Of a stretch of 64,000 nucleotides of DNA, positions 46,791 through 55,700 are shown piece by piece; positions within the stretch are counted from its first letter, which is position 1, and every line of letters begins with the position of its first letter. This stretch comes from Geobacter sp. FeAm09 (GTDB taxonomy: Bacteria > Desulfobacterota > Desulfuromonadia > Geobacterales > Pseudopelobacteraceae), in assembly GCF_008330225.1 (NCBI RefSeq), contig NZ_CP042466.1, positions 3,962,001 to 4,026,000 on the forward strand, given 5' to 3'. Position numbers and translations under genes: made by a program. The notes below the pieces were generated by a model. It had not been told where the DNA came from, ran no database searches, and saw only the letters and a list, made by a program, of their open reading frames with translations.

Positions 46791-48986
46791 TTAGTCGTCG
46801 TTATTGCGGTGTTCCTCGTCGCTTCCCTCGGGCCGGTAAATGACATTGCGGGTTACGGTGCTGCTGTTGCCGGCCGCATCCGTCGCGGTGACGGTAATGG
46901 TGTACAGTTTGGCGCGGGTAAAGGTAAGCCGCTGCCGGAAAATACCGTTGGTCACCAACTGGGTGTACGTTTTGCCTGACATGGTGACGGTCACGGTGAT
47001 CTCCTTGGTGGTGTTGGTGACTTTACCGAGGAGAATCAGGGGAGAACGGCTGGTGGTCATGTCCTGGGCGGGGTTGGTGACCGCCAGTGTGAACTTGGAC
47101 GTATCGTATGATACTGTCCGCTTGGCACTGGAGGTGTTGCCCGCCAGGTCGGTCGCCACGATAGTGATGGTATTCACGCCCGACGTCAGATTGACGGTGG
47201 CACTGAAATTGTTGCCGCTCATGGTGGCGGATTGGGGGCTGCCGCCGTTGTTGGCGATAGCCACCGTGGAGGTTTCGCTGACGCTGCCGGTCACGGCGGC
47301 GAATGACGATGTCGTGGTGCTGTTGTCGATGGGGGACGCAACCGTCAGTACCGGAGCAGACGGATCATAGTTGATGGTGCGGGTATCGCTTTTCTGGTTG
47401 CCGGCGCTGTCGGTGGCGATGACCGCAATGGTGTTGGCCCCGGCAATCAGGGTGATGGCGGTGGAGAAGGAGCCGTCGGACATGATGGTGACGTTCTGGC
47501 CGTTGACGGTGACGGACTGGGTGCCGGCACTGACGCTGCCGCTGATGTTGAGCGTGGCATTGTTGGTGTATGAACCGTCGGAAAGTGCCGAAACCGTAAG
47601 TGTCGGGGCGCTTGACCGTATCGTAATGCTGAAGGCGCTGGAGGCGCTCCCCCCGGTCGTCGTGACGGTGACGGTTCCGGCGCCGGTGGCGGCATTGGCG
47701 GCGACGCTGACCGGCAGGCTGACCGAGGTGGCGGTTGCGGTGGCCGTACCACCGGTAACCCCGCTGTTGCTGAAGCTTACCGCTGCGCCCGTCAGATTGG
47801 CGCCCGTGATGGTGACGACCTGATTGACTGCCCCCTGTACGAGGCTGTTGGGGCTCACCGAGCTGATTGCCGGTAGCGGAATGGCGCTGGCGGTGACGCT
47901 GAAGGCCTTGGAGGCGTTACCGTTGGCCGTGGTGACGGTGACCGTCCCGGTACCGGTAGCAGCGGCGGCCCCGACACTGACCGGTACGTTGATGGAGGTG
48001 GCGGTCCCGGTGGCTGCGCCGGCGGTCACCCCGCTGTTGCTGAAGTTCACCATGGCGCCGGTCAGGTTGGTGCCGGTTATGGTGATGGTTTGACCGGTAG
48101 CCCCCTGAGCAAGGCTGTTGGGGGAAACCGAGTCGATCGTCGGCGCCATGGCGGCGCTGGCGGTGACGTTGAAGGCGCTGGAGGCGCTGCCCCCGGCCGT
48201 GGTGACGGTGACCGTCCCGGTGCCGGTGGCGGCGGTGGCGGTTACGCTGACCGGTACGCTGATGGAGGTGGCGGTGCCGGTGGCGGCGCCGGCGCTGACC
48301 CCGCTGTTGCTGAAGCTCACCGTGGCGCCGGTCAGGTTGGTTCCGGCGATGGTGACGCTCTGGCCGGCAGCCCCCTGCACGAGGCTGTTGGGAGCCACCG
48401 AACTGATCGTGGGCGCCGGCAGGGTGGCCGAGGCGACGGTAAAGGGGGTGGAGATATTGACAATTTCCGAACCATGGTCAGGATTATTGGGGTCTGGTGT
48501 CCAACCGGAACCGAAGGCCGCCCCCCCGGCGTCGGACTGGTTGCCGTACCAGCCGACTTTCCAGGTGTAGGTGCCCGGCGTTGCCGGTGCGGCTGCGCTC
48601 AGCGTGGCGGGATAGGTGGCCGAACTGCCCATGCCGCTGTCATTGCCGGTGGACCTTGCCAACTCGACGCTGTTCTGGTCATAAAGCACGGCCCGGAACC
48701 AGCCGCTGCGGTAGCCGCCGGTAATGGTGACCGTTACCAACTCCCCCGGGGCGTAGGAACTCTTGTTGGTTGTGCCCGCCACATTGATGGAGCTCTTGGC
48801 GCTGCTCGGGTGGGTGCCGTGGGCATGACAGCCGTTGCAGGTGGCAACGACCGGTGAGGCATGGCAACCGGAACACCCTTGACCGGTGAAGTAACTGGAT
48901 TGAGCCCATGCCTCGAAACCCCACAGGTGGGTCACAACCACTGCTGCAAAGAAACAGAGCGCGGCAACTTTTCCGACAAGCTTCAT
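46791..48986 (-). CDS. Exported di-haem protein with TIG/IPT and Ig-like repeats
   Basis: A 731-residue surface protein. After the signal peptide come two haem c motifs, CSGCH (about 38) and CNGCH (about 51), then a Reeler-like domain (SGWFRAVLYDQNSVELAR, YTWKVGWYGNQSD). Three TIG/IPT repeats of about 90 residues follow (each with SSVSPNSLVQGA, TITGTNLTGA, VSFSNSGV and GTVTVTT; about 200-470) and then three bacterial Ig-like domains (DSAGN, DLAGN and DAAGN turns) to the end. I start at 48986, where AGGAG is six bases upstream; ATG 48992 abuts it. It is the first gene behind the riboswitch. It probably anchors or extends an electron-transfer unit. Confidence 0.85.
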   Translation of the reverse strand: MKLVGKVAALCFFAAVVVTHLWGFEAWAQSSYFTGQGCSGCHASPVVATCNGCHAHGTHPSSAKSSINVAGTTNKSSYAPGELVTVTITGGYRSGWFRAVLYDQNSVELARSTGNDSGMGSSATYPATLSAAAPATPGTYTWKVGWYGNQSDAGGAAFGSGWTPDPNNPDHGSEIVNISTPFTVASATLPAPTISSVAPNSLVQGAAGQSVTIAGTNLTGATVSFSNSGVSAGAATGTATSISVPVSVTATAATGTGTVTVTTAGGSASSAFNVTASAAMAPTIDSVSPNSLAQGATGQTITITGTNLTGAMVNFSNSGVTAGAATGTATSINVPVSVGAAAATGTGTVTVTTANGNASKAFSVTASAIPLPAISSVSPNSLVQGAVNQVVTITGANLTGAAVSFSNSGVTGGTATATATSVSLPVSVAANAATGAGTVTVTTTGGSASSAFSITIRSSAPTLTVSALSDGSYTNNATLNISGSVSAGTQSVTVNGQNVTIMSDGSFSTAITLIAGANTIAVIATDSAGNQKSDTRTINYDPSAPVLTVASPIDNSTTTSSFAAVTGSVSETSTVAIANNGGSPQSATMSGNNFSATVNLTSGVNTITIVATDLAGNTSSAKRTVSYDTSKFTLAVTNPAQDMTTSRSPLILLGKVTNTTKEITVTVTMSGKTYTQLVTNGIFRQRLTFTRAKLYTITVTATDAAGNSSTVTRNVIYRPEGSDEEHRNNDD

Positions 48987-49061
48987 AATCATCTCCTTCC
49001 TGACATGCAGCGATCACGCTGCGGACACGTAGAGAGCCCTGAACCAATGACGCTCAGGAGC

Positions 49062-49112
49062 AAAAAATGGCCGGGTTGCACAAAGAAACACATTCTTTGG
49101 CAACCCGGCCAT
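49062..49112 (-). terminator. Riboswitch-controlled terminator
   Basis: On the minus strand GGCCGGGTTGC plus CAAAGAA pair with TTCTTTG plus GCAACCCGGCC and end in ATTTTTTG. The 5' arm shares bases with the 3' end of the aptamer (P3 and the C92 region), so folding of the terminator and of the ligand-bound aptamer exclude each other; ligand should favour read-through. Confidence 0.8.
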
Positions 49113-49172
49113 CTTCCCGGATGAAGATCCGTGGCTTTCCGTCCCCTCCTCACGAAGGGTTAGGCTTTATCG
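49095..49172 (-). promoter_or_regulatory. c-di-GMP-I (GEMM) riboswitch aptamer
   Basis: On the minus strand the segment reads GCCTAACC, a stem CCCTTC-GTGA-GGAGGG with a GNRA loop, GGACGGAAAGCC, ACGG with a P3 hairpin (ATCTTC..GAAGAT) and CCGGGTTGCC. This is the GEMM-I pattern. With Vibrio Vc2 numbering recalled from the published structure, G20, A47 and C92 (the ligand contacts) are kept; the pair G21-C46 appears as C21-G46, a compensatory change. G at position 20 favours c-di-GMP over cGAMP. Confidence 0.8.
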
Positions 49173-49279
49173 GCATATTTTTCAGGTCGGCGCGTATGGG
49201 GCATCACACCAGCGATGCTGTTTTTTGCCGCTGTGGTGTCGGACGTGACACGATTGGGACAAGGCAATGATTACTTTTA

Positions 49280-49295
49280 AGCACCATGTGTGCCA
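49280..49295 (-). promoter_or_regulatory. Candidate sigma-54 promoter of the riboswitch operon
   Basis: On the minus strand TGGCACACATGGTGCT matches TGGCACRNNNNTTGCW except at one base (GTGC for TTGC), with exact GG/GC spacing. Transcription would start near 49268 and run through the riboswitch at 49172. Confidence 0.6.
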
Positions 49296-49646
49296 CGGGA
49301 TCTGAAAAAAATTGTGCAGTTATTTCAATTTGATATGCTTTTGCTGGGCTGTCGGGGATGCGTTCGAATATGCAACAAATAAGGCTGCGATCATTGGGGG
49401 GGAATGGGGCGGAGGGCCTGCAGCAAGGCTTGCAGCGGGGTAAAACGAATTTTGCTTATGCAACAAATATGGCACGTTCTTGCCCCATCATCCATGGGGC
49501 GCCAGCGACACCGCAAGCGGCAACGGCTCCACGGGCGTCCCAGGCTAGCCGTGCGGGTTCCCGGTGTTGTTTGCAGGCACGCCAAACGCCTATTGTGGCT
49601 CCCCTCATTTCGTCGCCGGGGTAATGACAGATTTTTGTTGATTCCA
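49296..49646. other. Intergenic stretch with no recognised element
   Basis: Between the sigma-54 promoter and the MarR operator I see no credible gene. Short open frames here have no ribosome binding site or homology. Enhancer sites for the sigma-54 promoter may lie here but cannot be named. Confidence 0.4.
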
Positions 49647-49661
49647 TTTTGGAAATATTGT
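49647..49661 (+). promoter_or_regulatory. Putative MarR operator, copy 1
   Basis: TTTTGGAAATATTGT lies 30 bases before the marR-type gene and recurs exactly, inverted, at 50151-50165. A local palindrome TTCCA-TTT-TGGAA overlaps it. Confidence 0.55.
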
Positions 49662-49690
49662 AAGTTGAAATTAAGTTGACGGGAGGTCGT

Positions 49691-50134
49691 ATGATCGACG
49701 AAAAACTGTCCAGGCAGGCAATGGAATTGACGGCGAAGATGACCCAACTGATCGATGCCTCGGTCGCGCCCGGAAAGGACCATCCCTTTCCGGACCTGGC
49801 GCTTACCCCGCGGGAGGTCAATATCCTGATTCTGCTGGGTAAGCGTGAGGAACTCATCATGACCGAACTGGCTGCCATGACCGACTCCCCTCTCAGTACC
49901 GCGACACGCGTCGTGGACCGGTTGGTGAAAAAGAATCTGGTCCAGAGAGAGCGTTCGGAGCGGGATCGCCGGATTGTGGTCATCCGTGCCAGCGAAGAGG
50001 GGAAGTTGTTCTACCGGAGCATGCAACAGCAACATTTGGCCGCCAGTTACAAGATGCTCCAGGCTCTCACCGAGGAGGAGCGAGAGGTGTATGTCGGGTT
50101 GGTGGGAAAGCTTGCCGCGGTGCTGCGCCGGTAG
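49691..50134 (+). CDS. MarR-family transcriptional regulator
   Basis: A 147-residue winged-helix regulator. The fold is visible as helices 1-2 (KLSRQAMELTAKMTQLI), LTPREVNILILLGK, the recognition helix in STATRVVDRLVKKNLVQRE and the wing SERDRRIVVIRASEEG. MarR proteins usually repress efflux genes until a phenolic or lipophilic compound binds. GGGAGG precedes the ATG. The RND efflux operon starts 56 bases downstream on the same strand, and the same 15-base sequence stands upstream of both, supporting autoregulation and control of the pump. Confidence 0.88.
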   Translation: MIDEKLSRQAMELTAKMTQLIDASVAPGKDHPFPDLALTPREVNILILLGKREELIMTELAAMTDSPLSTATRVVDRLVKKNLVQRERSERDRRIVVIRASEEGKLFYRSMQQQHLAASYKMLQALTEEEREVYVGLVGKLAAVLRR

Positions 50135-50150
50135 CGGTCTTTTTTTTTGC

Positions 50151-50165
50151 ACAATATTTCCAAAA
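50151..50165 (-). promoter_or_regulatory. Putative MarR operator, copy 2
   Basis: ACAATATTTCCAAAA is the exact inverse of the sequence at 49647-49661 and sits 25 bases before the outer-membrane efflux gene. Confidence 0.55.
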
Positions 50166-50190
50166 ATCAATTATTGCTAAATGGTGAGTC

Positions 50191-51603
50191 ATGAAAAACT
50201 ATCTCAAATTCGCCGGGCCGACACTGGGTGCCCTCGCTCTGGCCGGTTGCGTCACCGTCGGCCCCGATTACCGCAAGCCGGACCTCGCGATGCCGGAAAC
50301 GTGGTCCGTATCGGCCTCCAAAGAGAAGCTGACGGACCTCACGAAGTGGTGGTCCACCTTCAAGGACCCGGTCCTCGAAAAACTGGTCGATGCAGCTGAA
50401 AAGGACAACCCGACGCTCTCGAAGGCCGCGGCGGCCATCGAAAAAGCCCGTGCGAACCGCTCTTCAGTCGATTCGGGCTTTTTGCCGGAGCTTAGTGCCA
50501 CGGCCAGCGGAAGCGGTGCCGGCTCCCTGAATAAGAGTGCCGGCACCTCCGGCAGCGTCGGCACGACCTATAGCGCAAGTGCCGGCTTGGATGCTTCGTG
50601 GGAGCTCGACATCGTGGGGAAGAACCGCCGCTCGTCCGAATCGGCGAACGACCTTGTCCAGGCGCGAGTCGCGGACTGGCATGACGCCAGGGTCTCGCTG
50701 GCTGCCGAGGTGGCAACGGCGTACGTCGATTATCGGGCATGCCGGCTGAAGGAAATGTATTACGCGGAGCAGGCCGACTCCCAGGAAAAGACCGGCAGGC
50801 TTACCAACCTTTCCGCCAATGCCGGTTTTACGGCTCCGGCGGACGCGAGACTGGCCGAGGCGTCGGCCGCTTCGACCCGCTCGACGGCCCTGGCGCAGAA
50901 AACGGAATGCCAGGTCCTGGTAACGTCCCTGGTCGCCCTTACCGGACTGACGGACGCCGCGCTGCGGCAGCACCTCGGGGGCGCCGCAGCGAGCTTGCCC
51001 AAGCCCGAAGAGCTCCGTGTGACATCGGTCCCCGCGGACCTTTTGCGCCAGCGGCCGGATATCGTCTCCGCGGAACGGACCCTCGCCTCCACCAACGCCC
51101 TGATCGGGGTGGCCGAGGCCGGCCGCTACCCCAGTCTGAGCCTTTCCGGCTCCGTCAGCCTCTCGGCCACGAGCGGTACGGCCATGAGCGCGCCCTGGTC
51201 GTTCGGCCCAACGTTGAACCTTCCGCTCTTCAACGGCGGCAAGACGGAGGCCTCTATCAAGAGCGCCAGATCGGACTATGACTCGGCTCTGGCGGATTAC
51301 CAGCAGACCGTCCGTACTGCCGTAAAGGAGGTCGAACAGGCCCTGACGCGTCTTGACAGCATGGCCAAAAGGGAGGACCAGGCCCGCATCAGCGCCGAGG
51401 GGTATCGTGCCTATTTGTCGGCCACCGAACAGAACTGGCGCGTCGGGCGCAGCAGCCTCCTGGATCTGGAAACGGCGCGTCGCTCAAGCATCAGTGCGGA
51501 TATAACCTTGCTCGAACTACAGCAAAGCCGGCTGGAATACTGGATCGCGCTTTATAAGGCGGTCGGCGGAGGCTGGAAAGAAAACGATGGAGGAGCCAAG
51601 TGA
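50191..51603 (+). CDS. Outer-membrane efflux lipoprotein (NodT/OprM family)
   Basis: A 470-residue TolC-like channel. The signal peptide ends in a lipobox (LALAGC, Cys at about 19), so the protein is a lipoprotein. It begins VTVGPDYRKPDLAMPETW as in NodT/OprM proteins, and has the two repeated outer-membrane-factor halves, with the helical segments EVATAYVDYRACRLKEMYY and RQRPDIVSAERTLASTNA marking them. It forms the exit duct of the tripartite RND pump with the next two genes. Its stop overlaps the GTG start of the membrane-fusion protein (GTGA). Confidence 0.93.
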   Translation: MKNYLKFAGPTLGALALAGCVTVGPDYRKPDLAMPETWSVSASKEKLTDLTKWWSTFKDPVLEKLVDAAEKDNPTLSKAAAAIEKARANRSSVDSGFLPELSATASGSGAGSLNKSAGTSGSVGTTYSASAGLDASWELDIVGKNRRSSESANDLVQARVADWHDARVSLAAEVATAYVDYRACRLKEMYYAEQADSQEKTGRLTNLSANAGFTAPADARLAEASAASTRSTALAQKTECQVLVTSLVALTGLTDAALRQHLGGAAASLPKPEELRVTSVPADLLRQRPDIVSAERTLASTNALIGVAEAGRYPSLSLSGSVSLSATSGTAMSAPWSFGPTLNLPLFNGGKTEASIKSARSDYDSALADYQQTVRTAVKEVEQALTRLDSMAKREDQARISAEGYRAYLSATEQNWRVGRSSLLDLETARRSSISADITLLELQQSRLEYWIALYKAVGGGWKENDGGAK

Positions 51604-52697
51604 AATTGAACGTGAAGAAGATGGCCATTTTCATTGCAGCCACCCTTGCCGCAGGCGGTATCGCCTTGGGCTTGAGGAGTCCCTCGCCCTCCACAAAGGC
51701 ACAGACCAAGGTTGCCAAGTCGGTCCTGAGCGTGGCCTCCACCCGGCCGGTGCACAAGCAGTGGCCGATAGAACTCTCCGCCAGCGGCAGCGTCGTGGCG
51801 TGGCAGGAGGCGCTGATCAGTGCCGAGACCGGCGGGTTGCGCATCACCGCGCTTCGCGTGGATGTGGGCGACCATGTCAGGCGCGGGCAAATACTGGCCG
51901 AATTGTCCCAGGCCTCCGTTCAGGCGGATGTGCGCCGCTACGAGGCCGCGCTCTCTTCGGCGCGGGCGAGCCTGGCGCAGGCGAAAGCCAACGCCGACCG
52001 GGCGCGTCTTGTGAAGGGAAGCGGCGCCATCTCCGAGCAGCAGGTCAATGAATACCTGGCCACGGAGAAGACCGCCAAGGCGAGCGTCGAGGTGGCCGAG
52101 GCCCAACTCGCGGCGCAGAAGGTTACCCTGTCCCAGACCCATATCGTTGCGGTGGACGACGGCACCATCACCTCGCGAAGCGCGGTACTCGGCCAAGTCG
52201 TCAGCGTCGGCACCGAACTGTTCCGGCTGCATCGCCAGGACCGGCTGGAATGGCAGGCCGAGGTGGACGCGAAACAGCTCTTGGCCGTTAAAGCCGGCGC
52301 AACGGCCGAAGTAACCCTTCCCTCCGGCCAGAATCTCCGGGGGACGGTCCGGGTGGCCGCTCCGACCCTTTCCACCACTACCAGCCGGGCGAATGTCTTT
52401 GTCGGCCTGCCGGTCCAGAGCGGCGCCAAAGCCGGCATGTTCGCCAGCGGCCGCATCATGGCAGGCGACAAAGGCGTTCTTGCCGTACCGGAATCGGCCC
52501 TGGTGCAGCGCGACGGCCGGAACTACCTCTTCGAAATCGGCGTCGGCAACAAGGTGATTCGGCGCATAGTGGCAACGGGGACACATCGTGACGGCCTGGT
52601 CGAGATCACAAGCGGTATCGGTGCCGCGGCCGTCCTGGTGGCCTCGGGGGGAGGATTCCTTTCCGATGGCGATCTCGTCACGGTAACAAAGGAGTAA
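51600..52697 (+). CDS. RND efflux periplasmic adaptor (membrane fusion protein)
   Basis: A 365-residue adaptor. A short membrane anchor (MAIFIAATLAAGGIALGL) precedes the barrel-sandwich hybrid (SGSVVAWQEALISAETGGLR, VGDHVRRGQILAELSQASV), an alpha-helical hairpin (about 100-150; ALSSARASLAQAKANADRARL) and the closing barrel domains (TITSRSAVLGQVVSVGTELF, AEVTLPSGQNLRGTVR). It joins the inner pump to the outer duct. The GTG start overlaps the upstream stop. The RND transporter gene begins 4 bases after its stop. Confidence 0.93.
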   Translation: MKLNVKKMAIFIAATLAAGGIALGLRSPSPSTKAQTKVAKSVLSVASTRPVHKQWPIELSASGSVVAWQEALISAETGGLRITALRVDVGDHVRRGQILAELSQASVQADVRRYEAALSSARASLAQAKANADRARLVKGSGAISEQQVNEYLATEKTAKASVEVAEAQLAAQKVTLSQTHIVAVDDGTITSRSAVLGQVVSVGTELFRLHRQDRLEWQAEVDAKQLLAVKAGATAEVTLPSGQNLRGTVRVAAPTLSTTTSRANVFVGLPVQSGAKAGMFASGRIMAGDKGVLAVPESALVQRDGRNYLFEIGVGNKVIRRIVATGTHRDGLVEITSGIGAAAVLVASGGGFLSDGDLVTVTKE

Positions 52698-52701
52698 CAA
52701 C

Positions 52702-55700
52702 ATGAACTTTTCCGCCTGGGCCATTCGCAATCCTGTCCCGTCCCTGCTTCTTTTCATACTGCTGACCATCTCCGGGATCTACGGGCTGGATAAGTTGGGC
52801 ATCCAGAACTTCCCCGACATGGACCTCCCCACCATCAAGATCAGTGCAACACTGGAGGGGGCCGCGCCGGCCCAGCTCGAAACCGAAGTCGCGAGAAAGA
52901 TCGAGGACAAGCTCACCTCACTGACAAAGCTCGACCACATCACCACTACCATCACCGACGGTTCGGTCGCCATCTCGGTCTCGTTCGAGATCGACAAGAA
53001 CACCGAAGAGGCCCTGAATGAGGTCCGAAATGCCGTCGATTCGGCCAAAGCCGACCTGCCGGCGAGCATGAACAGCCCGACCGTCTCCAAGGTCACCGAC
53101 GCCGGCAGCGCCATCCTCACCTATACCGTCGAATCGGGCAATATGAGCGAGGAGGAGCTGTCCTGGTTCGTGGACAACGACGTGGCAAAAACGCTGCTGT
53201 CGGTGAAGGGGGTCAATACGGTCTCACGGCTGGGGGGCGTAAGCCGTGAGGTGCATGTGGATCTCGACCCGGCCGTGATGGGCGGGATGGGGGTGACCCT
53301 TGCCGATGTCTCGTCACAGCTCAATGCCGTCCAGCAGGACGCTTCGGGGGGGCGGGGCGAAGTCGGAAAGTCGATCCAGTCGCTTCGGACCTTGGGGGCG
53401 GTGCATACGGCCGATGAGGTGGCCGCGCTGACGATCCCCCTGAGCGACGGCCGGCGCATCAGGCTCGACCAGATCGCCAAGGTGACCGACAGTTATGCGG
53501 AGCGGAGCACGCTCGCCTATGTGGACGGCAAACGGGTGATCGGCTTTCAGCTCACCCGCTCGAAGGGGTTCTCGGACGTCGGCGTTGCGGATGGGGTGCG
53601 CGAGGCGGTGGCAAAATTCTCCGCCGCCCATCCCCAGGTGAAGATCCACGAGGCCAGCAACAGCGTGGCATCGATCAAGGAGAACTACCACGGTTCCATG
53701 CACCTGCTTCTGGAAGGGGCCCTCCTCGCCGTTATCGTGGTGTGGCTCTTCCTGCGCGACTGGCGGGCGACGGTGATCTCGGCCACGGCGCTCCCCCTTT
53801 CGATCATCCCGACCTTCATAGTGATGAAATTCTTTGATTTCAGCCTCAATACCATAACACTCTTGGCGCTTTCGCTGGTGATCGGCATCCTGGTCGACGA
53901 CGCCATCGTGGAGGTGGAGAACATCGCACGGCACCTGCGCATGGGCAAAAGCCCCTACCAGGCTGCGATGGAGGCCGCCGACGAGATCGGCCTCGCCGTG
54001 ATCTCCACGACGCTGACGCTGGTGGCGGTATTTCTGCCGACCGCCTTCATGGGAGGGATTCCCGGCAAGGTCTTCAAACAGTTCGGCATTACGGCCGCGA
54101 CGGCGGTGCTCGCCTCGCTGCTGGTGGCGAGGCTTTTGACCCCCATGATGTCGGCCTATTTCATGAAGGAAACGGGGCACGCCGAGTCGGATTCCGCGCT
54201 TATGACGCGCTACCTCGGGTGGTTGCGCGCCTGTCTTGCCAACCGCCGCCGAACGGCCATAGCGGCGCTTCTGTTCCTGGTGGGCTCTCTGGCGCTGATC
54301 CCGTTCATTTCCACCGGCTTCATGCCGGCGCAGGACGATGGCCAAACCAAGGTCACCCTCACCCTGGCTCCAGGAAGCTCGCTTGACGACACCGCCCGGC
54401 TTGCCCTGCGGGCCAGCACGCTGATCAAACAGCTGCCGGACGTCACCCAGGTCTTCGCTTCAGTCGGCACCGCAAGTTCGGGCGGTGGTATGGATACCTC
54501 CACAAGTACCGAGGTCAATTCGGCAACCCTCACCGTCGACATGAAGCCGCGCAAGGAAAGACACAAACAGGTCGTGGTGGAAGAGCAGATTCGCGACGCC
54601 CTGCGCGTGCTCCCGGGGGCGCGGGTCACCATCGGCCGCGGGAACAGTGGTGAAAAACTGGAGGTGACCCTCGCCAGCGACGACTCACAGGTGCTGGAGA
54701 GTGCGGCGGCCTCGCTGGAACGCGATATGCGCACCCTGAAAGGGGTGGGAAGCGTCACCTCCGGCCAGGCCCTGCAGCGCCCCGAGATCCAGATCCGGCC
54801 CGATTATGCCCGGGCCTCCCAGTTGGGCGTCACCGTCGAAGCATTAGGTGATGCGGTCCGGCTGGGTACCTACGGCGACTACTCCTCAAAGCTCAACAAG
54901 CTGAACCTGCCGCAGCGTCAGATAGCCGTCCGGGTGCGCCTCGATCCGGAAGTCCGCAACGATCTGGGCCGCATCGGCATGATCCGGGTGGCGGGGAGCA
55001 AGGGGCAGGCCACCCTTGCCTCGCTTGCCGACATCCGCATGGGGAGCGGCGCCTCCCAGATCGATCGGCTGGACCGCTACCGGAACATTACCATCTCCGT
55101 AGAGCTGAACGGCCGTTCCCTGGGGGAGGTCATGAACGAGGTGCGTCAGCTCCCGGCAATGAAGAACCTTCCCAAGGGGGTATCCACCGCCCAGCAGGGG
55201 GAACTGCAGCGCATGAGCGAGCTTTTCGGGAGCTTCGGCGTCGCCATGGCCGTCGGCATCCTCTGCATATATGTCGTGCTGGTGTTGTTGTTCCACGACT
55301 TTCTCCAGCCCGTGACCATCCTGGCCGCGCTGCCGCTCTCCCTGGGGGGGGCGCTGCTGGCGATCCTGGCAACCCGCAACAATTTCTCGATGCCTGCCGT
55401 CATCGGCCTTTTGATGCTGATGGGGATCGTTACCAAGAACTCCATCCTCCTGGTGGAGTATGCCATCGTTGCGCGGCGGCAGCATGGGATGAGCCGGTTT
55501 GAAGCGCTGGTGGACGCCTGTCACAAGCGTTCGCGCCCGATCCTCATGACCACCATCGCCATGGGCGCCGGCATGCTTCCTATCGCTCTCGGCCTGGGCG
55601 CAGACCCGAGTTTCCGCCAGCCGATGGCCATCCTCGTGATCGGCGGCCTGCTCACCTCGACATTGCTGAGCCTCTTGGTGATCCCCGTGGTTTTCACCTA

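Noticed and set aside
49457-49473. TGGCACGTTCTTGCCC as a sigma-54 promoter of the marR-type gene
   Set aside because: The GG-GC spacing is one base short, which abolishes sigma-54 recognition.
49358-49679. Two short open frames of about 90 codons before the marR-type gene
   Set aside because: Both lack a ribosome binding site and any motif and overlap each other in different frames.
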